Positions 7,672-14,701 of a stretch of DNA of 48,019 nt are shown here, piece by piece; within the stretch, counting starts at the first letter, position 1, and the number at the start of each line of letters is the position of its first letter. The translations under genes and the position numbers were made by a program. Source of the stretch: Comamonadaceae bacterium. GTDB lineage: Bacteria > Pseudomonadota > Gammaproteobacteria > Burkholderiales > Burkholderiaceae_C. The DNA is taken from the NCBI GenBank assembly GCA_013297925.1, contig JAAFJC010000018.1, positions 1 to 48,019 on the forward strand, in the 5' to 3' direction. Below the pieces are notes generated by a model. The model worked only from the letters and a program-made list of their open reading frames with translations. It was not told where the DNA came from and ran no database searches.

Positions 7672-9147
7672 ATGGAGCACACCAGTGTTGATGTGTTGAT
7701 TGCTGGTGCAGGGCTCTCTGGCATTGGCGCAGCTTGTCATCTTCAGCGGGCTTTTCCAAACAAAAGCATGGTGATCTTGGAGCGCCGCCAAGCCATAGGC
7801 GGTACTTGGGATTTGTTTCGCTATCCGGGGATTCGCTCAGACTCTTCCATGCAAAGCTTCGGCTATGTGCTGCGGCCTTGGAAGAGTCTAAAAATCATCG
7901 GAGACGGCGAATCGATTCGCAGCTATATCGCCGGCACGGCCCGCGAATTCGGCGTGGATCAGAAGATCCAATACGGTTTGAAAATTCTCTCTGCAGATTG
8001 GCTGAGCGAGCAGGCTATTTGGTCTGTTATCGCAATGGATGAGGCGATCGGGATCGAAAAGCATTTCAAAGCAAAGTTTTATATCAGTTGCACGGGTTAT
8101 TACGACTACGACGAAGGCTTTTCGCCCGCTTTTGCTGGGCAAGAGCGCTTTCAAGGCCAGTGCATTCATCCCCAGCATTGGCCGAAAGAGCTGGATTACG
8201 CGGGGAAAAAGATTGTGGTGATCGGCAGCGGGGCAACGGCTGTAACGATCGTGCCAGCGATGGCTGAAAAGGCTGCACACGTGACGATGCTTCAGCGCTC
8301 GCCCAGCTATTTTTTTACCGTGCCATCCTTTGACAAACTCTCTGAGCTGCTGCTCAAATTTTTACCTGAGCGCTGGGTGTATGGATTCGCGCGAGCGCGC
8401 ATGATCGAGGCTCCTCATTGGCTGTATCTGGCTTGCAAGAGATGGCCGAGCAAGATGCGATCCTTTATGCTCAAGAAAGCCCGTAAGCACCTGGGTGAGA
8501 GCTTTGATATGCGGCATTTCAGCCCAACATACATGCCCTGGGAGCAGCGCCTCTGCGCAGTGCCTGATGGCGATCTTTTCGGGGCTCTTAAAAGTGGCAA
8601 AGCAAGTATCGTGACGGATCAGATCGAGCGCTTCACAGAGCGAGGAATCAAGTTGGCATCTGGCCAAGAGCTGGAGGCCGACATCATCGTGACTGCGACT
8701 GGGCTCAAGCTCAAGATGGTCGGTGGTGTGAAGATCAGTATGGATGGACTAGCAATAGCGCCGCAGAAAGTCTTGACTTACAAAGGCGTGCTGTTGGAAG
8801 GTATTCCGAATCTGGCTTGGATATTTGGCTACACCAACGCTTCGTGGACCTTAAAGAGTGATCTGGCTGCACAATATGTGTGTCGCTTACTGAAGCACAT
8901 GGATGAGCAGCAGTGGGATGTGGCCATCGCTGTGGATCAAGGCGATAACGCCAGCGAAGCCGGCATGATGGAAAGCCTGCAATCGACCTATGTGCAGCGC
9001 AGCCAAGATGCCATGCCGCGCCAAGGCAAGCTTGGGCCCTGGAAGGTGACGATGAATTACAAGCTAGACAAACGAATGATGCTGGATGAGCCTTTACTCG
9101 ATGGCATTCTAGAGTTTAAGAAGGTTTTGGGCAGTTCGCCGGCATAG
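7672..9147 (+). CDS. FAD-dependent Baeyer-Villiger-type monooxygenase
   Basis: 491 aa. The FAD-binding motif is GAGLSG at residues 12-17. The second Rossmann motif, for NADPH, is GSGATA at 185-190. Between them is FQGQCIHPQHWP at 160-171, an exact match to the Baeyer-Villiger fingerprint F-x-G-x-x-x-H-x-x-x-W-P. Such enzymes insert oxygen next to a ketone to give esters or lactones, or oxidise S/N atoms; here the substrate is unknown. The last codons (VLGSSPA and the TAG stop) lie inside a repeat whose near-identical copy is upstream of the gene, so the gene is bracketed by direct repeats. An ester or lactone product could be a substrate for one of the nearby hydrolases, but nothing in the sequence links them. 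Confidence 0.93.
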   Translation: MEHTSVDVLIAGAGLSGIGAACHLQRAFPNKSMVILERRQAIGGTWDLFRYPGIRSDSSMQSFGYVLRPWKSLKIIGDGESIRSYIAGTAREFGVDQKIQYGLKILSADWLSEQAIWSVIAMDEAIGIEKHFKAKFYISCTGYYDYDEGFSPAFAGQERFQGQCIHPQHWPKELDYAGKKIVVIGSGATAVTIVPAMAEKAAHVTMLQRSPSYFFTVPSFDKLSELLLKFLPERWVYGFARARMIEAPHWLYLACKRWPSKMRSFMLKKARKHLGESFDMRHFSPTYMPWEQRLCAVPDGDLFGALKSGKASIVTDQIERFTERGIKLASGQELEADIIVTATGLKLKMVGGVKISMDGLAIAPQKVLTYKGVLLEGIPNLAWIFGYTNASWTLKSDLAAQYVCRLLKHMDEQQWDVAIAVDQGDNASEAGMMESLQSTYVQRSQDAMPRQGKLGPWKVTMNYKLDKRMMLDEPLLDGILEFKKVLGSSPA

Positions 9148-9176
9148 AATATGCGCGAGGCGCTATTAAATTAAGA
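9126..9176 (+). repeat. Downstream direct repeat flanking the monooxygenase gene (contains dispersed repeat copy C, from 9138)
   Basis: The first 31 bp are identical to 7599-7629. It overlaps the last codons and the TAG stop (9145-9147) of the monooxygenase gene, so the repeat supplies its C-terminus. Confidence 0.9.
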
Positions 9177-9184
9177 GTAACGAT

Positions 9185-10144
9185 ATGAGCTTAGCGATTA
9201 ACTTTGACGATATACAACTAGCTGCGCAGCGCATAAAAGGCGTTGCGAATCGTACGCCGGTGCTCACCTCGCGTACAGCCAATGGACAAGCTGGCGCTGA
9301 GCTGTTCTTCAAGTGTGAAAACTACCAGCGCATGGGGGCTTTCAAGTTTCGCGGGGCTTACAATGCTCTGGCGCAGTTCACGCCGGAGCAGCGAAAAGCC
9401 GGCGTATGCGCTTTCAGCTCAGGCAATCATGCTCAGGGGATTGCGCTTTCTGCTCAGTTGCTGGGCATACCCGCAGCGATCGTGATGCCTTTGGATTCGC
9501 CAGCTATCAAGTTGGCGGCCACGCGCGGCTATGGCGCGGAAGTGATCACGTATGACCGTTACAAAGATGATCGCGAAGCCCTTGCCAAGCAGCTCTCCCA
9601 AGAGCGCGGCATGACACTGATCCCCCCATATGACCATGCTCATGTGATGGCCGGGCAGGGCACGGCGGCTTTGGAATTGCTGGAAGAGGTGGGGCAGCTC
9701 GACACACTGCTGGTGTGCCTCGGCGGCGGCGGACTGATCTCCGGTTGCGCGGTGGCGGCTAAGCATTTGAATCCGAAAATTCGCGTGATCGGCGTGGAGC
9801 CAGTGGCGGGCAATGATGCCCAGCAGAGCAAGCGTGCTGGCAAGATCATCAAGATCAACACCCCGAAAACGATAGCCGATGGGGCACAGACGCAGTTTGT
9901 TGGGCAGCTCACATTCCCCGTGATTCAGGAATTGGTGGATGACATCGTGACGGTCAGCGATGCGCAGCTGATTGAAGCGATGCGATTTGCCGCCGGCCGC
10001 ATGAAGATGGTGATCGAGCCCACGGGCGGGCTAGCTATGGCTGCAGCGATGCAAGGCGCTGTCGATGTGAAAGGCCAGAGGGTGGGTGTGATCATCTCTG
10101 GCGGCAATGTGGATATTGCCCAGCTTGCCAAGTATCTGGCCTGA
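9185..10144 (+). CDS. PLP-dependent threonine/serine dehydratase (short form)
   Basis: 319 aa. The PLP lysine is K54 in GAFKFRGA. SSGNHAQG near residue 80 is the substrate/phosphate loop and CLGGGGLISG near 178-187 binds the PLP phosphate. The length and lack of a C-terminal ACT domain match the catabolic threonine dehydratase (TdcB) and serine racemase group rather than biosynthetic IlvA. It probably deaminates threonine or serine to a 2-oxo acid. The MocA-like gene starts immediately after, suggesting co-transcription. The specific paralogue cannot be decided from the sequence. Confidence 0.92.
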   Translation: MSLAINFDDIQLAAQRIKGVANRTPVLTSRTANGQAGAELFFKCENYQRMGAFKFRGAYNALAQFTPEQRKAGVCAFSSGNHAQGIALSAQLLGIPAAIVMPLDSPAIKLAATRGYGAEVITYDRYKDDREALAKQLSQERGMTLIPPYDHAHVMAGQGTAALELLEEVGQLDTLLVCLGGGGLISGCAVAAKHLNPKIRVIGVEPVAGNDAQQSKRAGKIIKINTPKTIADGAQTQFVGQLTFPVIQELVDDIVTVSDAQLIEAMRFAAGRMKMVIEPTGGLAMAAAMQGAVDVKGQRVGVIISGGNVDIAQLAKYLA

Positions 10145-10145
10145 C

Positions 10146-10688
10146 GTGTCTGCGCGGCCCACCGTCATCATCCTCGCCAGCGGGCGCGGTGAGCGCTTTA
10201 TCGCCTCGGGTGGGCAGGGCAGCAAGCTGGCGGCTTTGATTGGCGGCAAAACTGTTTTGCAGTGGACTCTGGATGCTGTGAAAGCAACCGGCTTGCCTTG
10301 GCATTTGGAAGAGGCCGGGCATCCGGGTATGGGGGACAGCATTGCGGCGGCAGTGCGCGCCACGAAAGATTCAAAAGGCTGGCTGATCTTGCCCGCGGAT
10401 TTGCCGATGATCCAGCCGCAGACGATTCTTACGGTGGCTGATGCCATTGCAAACGGCGCCCAGGCCGCATATCCCGCGTATGCCGGTGAGCGCGGCCATC
10501 CGGTGGGTTTTGCAGCTTCTAGTGGCTTGGAATTGCAGAATTTAAAAGGAAATCAGGGAGCGGCCGGCATATTATCTGCGGGAGCAGCTATCGAAATAAT
10601 AGCAAATGATCCAGGCTGTGTGATGGACGTTGATACGGTGGATCAGCTTCAAGCGCTGCAAAAACAGCTTCAAACCCGATCCCGGTGA
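10146..10688 (+). CDS. MobA/MocA-like nucleotidyltransferase
   Basis: 180 aa from a GTG at 10146, one base after the dehydratase stop. An ATG at 10107 would overlap the dehydratase by 38 bp and add 13 residues. The nucleotide-binding loop is ILASGRGERF near the N-terminus, followed by a divergent lysine segment (SKLAALIGGKTVL), a metal-binding LPADLPMI block near residue 85 and GHPVGF near 120. These fit CTP:molybdopterin cytidylyltransferase MocA or a close relative, which completes the cofactor of xanthine-dehydrogenase-type enzymes. No such enzyme is nearby. Residues just before DVDT are encoded by a dispersed repeat copy. The 3' end overlaps the convergent ABC gene by 19 bp. Confidence 0.85.
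   Translation: MSARPTVIILASGRGERFIASGGQGSKLAALIGGKTVLQWTLDAVKATGLPWHLEEAGHPGMGDSIAAAVRATKDSKGWLILPADLPMIQPQTILTVADAIANGAQAAYPAYAGERGHPVGFAASSGLELQNLKGNQGAAGILSAGAAIEIIANDPGCVMDVDTVDQLQALQKQLQTRSR
10563..10603 (+). repeat. Dispersed palindromic repeat, copy D, inside the MocA-like gene
   Basis: It begins GCCGGCATATTATCTGCGGG and ends in an AGCTATC...ATAGC arm pair. It is read in frame as AGILSAGAAIEIIA, in the variable segment before the conserved DVDT motif. Confidence 0.7.
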
Positions 10689-12121
10689 GAGATTTCCACC
10701 ACCACAGCGCGCGCTGCTAGGCCAGAGACGATTTGCTCGGCCAAAGCGCGGTTTTTGCTGTCAAGATTCGCATCCCATTCATCGAGCAGATAAACCTTGG
10801 CCTGCGTTTTGGCACTGATCTCTTGCAAGCTGCGCATTTGCTTCTCGCCCGAAGAAAAGCCATTGGAGCTCAAAGCGTTTTCTTCGCTCTCATCGTCATT
10901 TTCTTGGCCTTTCAAAAACGAGAAAGACAATTTATCGCTGGTTGGCCAGTAAAAAGCCTCTGAGCCAAAGCGCGCCTTCAGCGCTACCAGCAAACTCGAT
11001 TTACCCATGCCATTGCCGCCGCGCACCAAAATGCGCCCAGTCGGCTGCGCCAGCACTTGATGCGCTGCAACATCCACATTGGAGCAAGGCAGCACCTCAG
11101 AGCCACGCGCAAGGCTCACGCCCTCAAAATGGATGCGTTGATTGAATTGAGCATCTGGCGCAGGCCGCATGGCGGCACATACGCCGCCCATGCGCGTCCA
11201 CACCGCGAGCAGATCGTTCCAGCCAGAAGCGAGGCCGTGCACGTTGTACGACAAATCAATTTGGCGGGGCAGCGTGGCAGCCAGTGCAATCAGCAAGGCA
11301 CTATCGCCCACATTGCGCCCTGCTACCCAAGCCAGGTAAGAAAACACCACAATCAAAGCAAAAATACCGCTCACGGTGGCTATCGTCTCGCGGGCCATGA
11401 TGGCGCGGATCTGCGCTTTGAGCGCACCACGCAAGCGCTCTTTGAAGCCACCATTCCAAAGGCGATAGTTGTAACGGTTGCCGGTGGTGATGTTGTCCCA
11501 AGCGGTGTAGGTGTGCGCCGTCATCCGATTGGTCTCGCGCTGCTGGGCGAGATAGGCGGCAGCCACGGGTTTGCGCACAAACCATTGCAAGATCAGTAAA
11601 GAGACGAAAACAAAGGCGTAGACTATCGGTAAACCCGCATCAATCGCATAGCCGAGCACGATAGTGTTGAAAAGCAGGCTGAAAAACAGCTTGAAATCTG
11701 CTTCCAATTCGTAGATCAGTTCAAACAAAGTGTGAAATGTCTCGTTGGTGAGGAAGGGCTCCACCTGCTCCCGTTGCTCACGATCACCGAGCAAGGCGGT
11801 TTGTCTGCGATTGTCTTTGGCAAAGCGCGACATATAGCGGCCATAAGCGCCAAAACCGGCGCGCTCGGCAAAAATCCAGCTGCTTGCGCCCACGATGTAA
11901 GAGGCCGATTGGGCGGCCACGATCCACACAAAATCAGTGATCAAAAATTCTTGTTGTGAGACATCATGACTGGCCTGGATGATCAAAGCCGTGGTGGCCG
12001 CCGCCAAACCTGCCTCCACAATGAGCAAAAGCATCATCCAATAGAAGGGCGACACCAGCAAAAGCCGCAAAAAATCACTGCGTTTGAAAGGGGCGTTAGG
12101 CGGTGTATTTAAGGCGGGCAT
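10670..12121 (-). CDS. ABC transporter, fused membrane and compact ATPase domain
   Basis: 483 aa. Residues 1-300 are a membrane domain with about five or six hydrophobic segments (near 20-50, 62-85, 145-182, 250-285). The ATPase domain runs from about 330 to the end, only about 150 residues against a usual 220-240. Its core motifs are present: Walker A GGNGMGKSS (368-376), signature SSGEKQM (423-429), Walker B VYLLDEWD (443-450) and H-loop His479. The stretch between Walker A and signature, where the Q-loop and helical subdomain sit, is short and acidic. The layout recalls SbmA/BacA- or Rad3-like one-gene exporters, but I cannot name the family or substrate. It is divergent to the micro-ORF transcript and convergent with the MocA-like gene. 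Confidence 0.78.
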   Translation of the reverse strand: MPALNTPPNAPFKRSDFLRLLLVSPFYWMMLLLIVEAGLAAATTALIIQASHDVSQQEFLITDFVWIVAAQSASYIVGASSWIFAERAGFGAYGRYMSRFAKDNRRQTALLGDREQREQVEPFLTNETFHTLFELIYELEADFKLFFSLLFNTIVLGYAIDAGLPIVYAFVFVSLLILQWFVRKPVAAAYLAQQRETNRMTAHTYTAWDNITTGNRYNYRLWNGGFKERLRGALKAQIRAIMARETIATVSGIFALIVVFSYLAWVAGRNVGDSALLIALAATLPRQIDLSYNVHGLASGWNDLLAVWTRMGGVCAAMRPAPDAQFNQRIHFEGVSLARGSEVLPCSNVDVAAHQVLAQPTGRILVRGGNGMGKSSLLVALKARFGSEAFYWPTSDKLSFSFLKGQENDDESEENALSSNGFSSGEKQMRSLQEISAKTQAKVYLLDEWDANLDSKNRALAEQIVSGLAARAVVVEISHRDRV

Positions 12122-12156
12122 ACAAGGCGATGGGGTCTGTGGCCATTATGGCTGAC

Positions 12157-12162
12157 TATAAT
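12157..12162 (+). promoter_or_regulatory. Consensus -10 box upstream of the 21-residue micro-ORF
   Basis: TATAAT, a perfect -10 match, in a 190-bp gap. The -35 region is poor (GGTCTG-like). Transcription from here would start near 12168 and end at the terminator at 12401-12429, giving an RNA of about 260 nt that carries the micro-ORF after a leader of about 150 nt. Confidence 0.45.
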
Positions 12163-12316
12163 CACCAATTCACAAACGCCGTGTCAACCGTTCAGGTGAT
12201 GGGGCGTTATGAAAACAGCTTGAGGATTGAAACGGCATGCCGCAGCAAGAATCAGGTCATCGGAGCGGAGCCTTTAGGCCGAGCATAAGACAAGTCTTAA
12301 TATCTGGAGAATTGAC

Positions 12317-12382
12317 ATGAACAACGCTACTTCCAAGCCAAAGAAAACCAAAAAGCCTGCTAAGAAGGCTCCAGCCAAGTAA
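12317..12382 (+). CDS. 21-residue lysine/proline/alanine-rich micro-ORF
   Basis: Starts with ATG seven bases after a GGAGA ribosome-binding site and stops with TAA 18 bp before a strong terminator. The peptide has 8 lysines, 4 alanines and 3 prolines in 21 residues, no acidic residues, and KK/PAK-type repeats like the tails of histone-H1-like (AlgP/HctB/BpH1-type) bacterial nucleoproteins. Being so basic and small, it could bind nucleic acid or the ribosome, but this is inference. It may be a free micro-protein, the relic of a longer histone-like gene, or a decoy within a small regulatory RNA. Ribosome-binding site, ORF and terminator spacing support real translation. Confidence 0.6.
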   Translation: MNNATSKPKKTKKPAKKAPAK

Positions 12383-12400
12383 TTGGTTGCTTTGCAAATG

Positions 12401-12429
12401 AAAAAAACCCGCCAAAAGCGGGTTTTTTT
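12401..12429. terminator. Bidirectional rho-independent terminator
   Basis: A perfect 12-bp stem (seven A's plus CCCGC pairing with GCGGG plus seven T's) around a CAAAA loop. T runs lie at the 3' side in both directions, so it can end both the micro-ORF transcript (+) and the DUF4399 gene (-). Confidence 0.93.
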
Positions 12430-12444
12430 CTTTCTGCCGTCGAT

Positions 12445-12894
12445 TTACTTCACGGTCACTTCAATCGTGGCGGCAAAGTCTTTGCCGTAGCTCAAATGGA
12501 AGCCATCAGCAAACTGCATGGTGAGCTTGTATTGGCCAGGCGGCAGTTTCAGTTCAGCTTCGGTCTGGCCTTTGCCAAAGTGCACGTGTTTGTCATCAAA
12601 CGGGATGATCTCGCCGGCCGGTTTGCTCATGAGGTTGATGAGAACATGGTGATGGCCTTTGCCTTTGTTTTGATCGCCCGCAGGCTCAACTTCCATGCCC
12701 TTCACGCCGAATTTGACTTTGAAGGTTTGCCCCACAGTCGCACCATTTTGCGGCTCCATGAACCACACGCCTTTGTCAGCCGGCGGTTGGTTGGGGTTGG
12801 GGTTGTTCATGCTGGCGCAGCCTGAGAGCATCAAAATAGATGCAAGACTGAGGGAAAACAGCAGGCGTTTGGTTTTGGAGGGAGTGGAGTGCAT
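12445..12894 (-). CDS. DUF4399-domain lipoprotein
   Basis: 149 aa with a lipoprotein signal: hydrophobic stretch then lipobox LSGC with Cys26. The mature domain contains GKGHHHVLINL near 78-88, DKHVHFGKGQTEAELKLPPGQYKLTMQFADG and FHLSYG, which are the DUF4399 (PF14347) blocks. The histidine-rich loops suggest metal binding, but the function is not established. S27 does not resemble the inner-membrane-retention aspartate, so the protein is expected in the outer membrane. It faces the micro-ORF and shares its terminator. Confidence 0.88.
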   Translation of the reverse strand: MHSTPSKTKRLLFSLSLASILMLSGCASMNNPNPNQPPADKGVWFMEPQNGATVGQTFKVKFGVKGMEVEPAGDQNKGKGHHHVLINLMSKPAGEIIPFDDKHVHFGKGQTEAELKLPPGQYKLTMQFADGFHLSYGKDFAATIEVTVK

Positions 12895-13020
12895 ACAATG
12901 TCTCTTTCGGTTTTGGGTTGTTAGAAGTTTGAGTGTGACATGTTTTTAAACTGCCACACTCATTGCATACACGCCGCCCAAGCTTTTCCAGATGCAGCCC
13001 GCTGCACAGTTTGATCAAAC

Positions 13021-14682
13021 ATGTCTCAATACGTTTACACCATGAATCGGGTCGGCAAAATCGTGCCGCCCAAACGCCATATCCTCAAGGATATTTCTCT
13101 CTCGTTTTTCCCCGGCGCAAAAATCGGCGTGCTGGGCGTGAACGGCTCGGGCAAATCGACCCTGCTCAAAATCATGGCAGGTGTGGACAAAGAAATCGAA
13201 GGCGAGGCCACACCAATGCCGGGGCTCAAAGTGGGCTATCTGCCGCAAGAGCCTCAGCTCAACCCGGCTCACACGGTGCGCGAAGCCGTTGAAACCGCAC
13301 TGGCGGCGGTGATGGCGGCCAAAGCGCGGCTGGAGCAGGTCTATGTGGAATACGGCGCAGAAGATGCAGATTTTGACAAGCTCGCTGCCGAGCAAGCTGA
13401 GCTAGAAGCCATCATTGCTACTTCTGGCGACGACACAGGCCATGCGCTAGAAATCGCAGCGGACGCGCTGCGCTTGCCAGAATGGGATGCCATCATCGGC
13501 CATCTTTCGGGCGGTGAAAAGCGCCGTGTGGCGCTGTGTCAGCTGCTGCTCAGCAAGCCCGATATGCTGCTGCTCGATGAGCCCACCAACCACTTGGATG
13601 CTGAAAGTGTCGATTGGCTTGAGCAATTTCTTTCGCGCTTTTCTGGCACGGTGGTGGCCATTACCCACGATCGTTACTTCCTAGACAACGCCGCCGAATG
13701 GATTTTGGAGCTGGATCGCGGCTCAGGCATTCCTTGGAAGGGCAACTATTCCACTTGGCTCGATCAGAAAACAGATCGCTTGGCCAAGGAGCAAAAAGGC
13801 GAAGAAGCCCGCACCAAAGCTTTGAAGAAAGAGCTGGAATGGATTCGACAAAATCCCAAAGGGCGGCAGGCCAAATCCAAAGCGCGTATCGCTCGCTTTG
13901 AAGAGCTCTCCAGCGAGGAATACCAAAAGCGCAATGAAACCTCGGAGATTTTCATCCCGGTGGCGGAGCGATTGGGCGCTAACGTGATCGAATTCAAGGG
14001 CGTGTCTAAGAGCTTTGGAGATCGTTGTTTGATCGACAACCTGAGCTTCCAAGTGCCAGCGGGTGCGATTGTGGGCATCATTGGGCCCAACGGCGCGGGT
14101 AAATCCACGCTGTTTAAGATGATTGCCGGTAAAGAGCAGCCCGATAGCGGCAGTGTCGATATCGGCTCAACCGTGAAAACGGCTTTCGTGGATCAAAGCC
14201 GCGATAATTTGTCCGACGAGAAAACGGTCTGGGAAGACATCTCCGGCGGCTTAGATATGCTCCAGATTGGCAAATTCACCGTTGCAAGCCGCGCCTACTG
14301 TGGGCGCTTTAATTTCTCAGGCAGTGATCAGCAAAAGCGAGTGGGCAGCCTGTCTGGCGGTGAGCGCGGGCGTTTGCATTTGGCCAAGACTTTGATTGCA
14401 GGCGGCAATGTGCTGATGCTTGACGAGCCATCGAACGATCTCGACGTAGAAACACTGCGCGCCTTGGAAGACGCTTTGCTCGAATTTGCTGGCTCGGTGA
14501 TGGTGATCAGCCATGATCGTTGGTTTCTTGACCGCATTGCTACGCACATCCTCGCTTGCGAAGGTGATTCGCATTGGGTATTCTTCGATGGTAACTATCA
14601 AGAATATGAAGCTGACAAGAAAAAACGCTTAGGTGAAGAAGGTGCAAAGCCCAAGCGTGTGCGTTACAAGGCGCTTGCTTAA
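13021..14682 (+). CDS. ettA: Energy-dependent translational throttle protein EttA (ABC-F ATPase)
   Basis: 553 aa, close to the 555 of E. coli EttA. There are two ATPase domains without membrane parts. Domain 1 has Walker A GVNGSGKST near 40, signature LSGGEKRRVA near 162 and Walker B LLLDEPTNHLD near 182. Domain 2 has GPNGAGKST near 358, LSGGERGRLH near 445 and LMLDEPSNDLD near 470. The linker between them is charged and helical (P-site tRNA interaction motif region), followed by a basic end. EttA binds the ribosomal E site and gates the first elongation step according to the ATP/ADP ratio. The opening YTMNRVGKIVPPKR is also typical. It is followed by the DUF1631 gene 19 bp later. Confidence 0.96.
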   Translation: MSQYVYTMNRVGKIVPPKRHILKDISLSFFPGAKIGVLGVNGSGKSTLLKIMAGVDKEIEGEATPMPGLKVGYLPQEPQLNPAHTVREAVETALAAVMAAKARLEQVYVEYGAEDADFDKLAAEQAELEAIIATSGDDTGHALEIAADALRLPEWDAIIGHLSGGEKRRVALCQLLLSKPDMLLLDEPTNHLDAESVDWLEQFLSRFSGTVVAITHDRYFLDNAAEWILELDRGSGIPWKGNYSTWLDQKTDRLAKEQKGEEARTKALKKELEWIRQNPKGRQAKSKARIARFEELSSEEYQKRNETSEIFIPVAERLGANVIEFKGVSKSFGDRCLIDNLSFQVPAGAIVGIIGPNGAGKSTLFKMIAGKEQPDSGSVDIGSTVKTAFVDQSRDNLSDEKTVWEDISGGLDMLQIGKFTVASRAYCGRFNFSGSDQQKRVGSLSGGERGRLHLAKTLIAGGNVLMLDEPSNDLDVETLRALEDALLEFAGSVMVISHDRWFLDRIATHILACEGDSHWVFFDGNYQEYEADKKKRLGEEGAKPKRVRYKALA

Positions 14683-14701
14683 GCGCTAAGATTTGATCTT
14701 C

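Noticed and set aside
13403-13435. Possible further repeat copy inside ettA (GCTAGAAGCCATCATTGC)
   Set aside because: Similarity to the repeat consensus is too weak and the encoded residues read like normal EttA sequence.
14671-14686. Hairpin GCGCTT-GCTT-AAGCGC at the ettA stop
   Set aside because: It overlaps the coding end and has no T tract, so there is no good case for a terminator.
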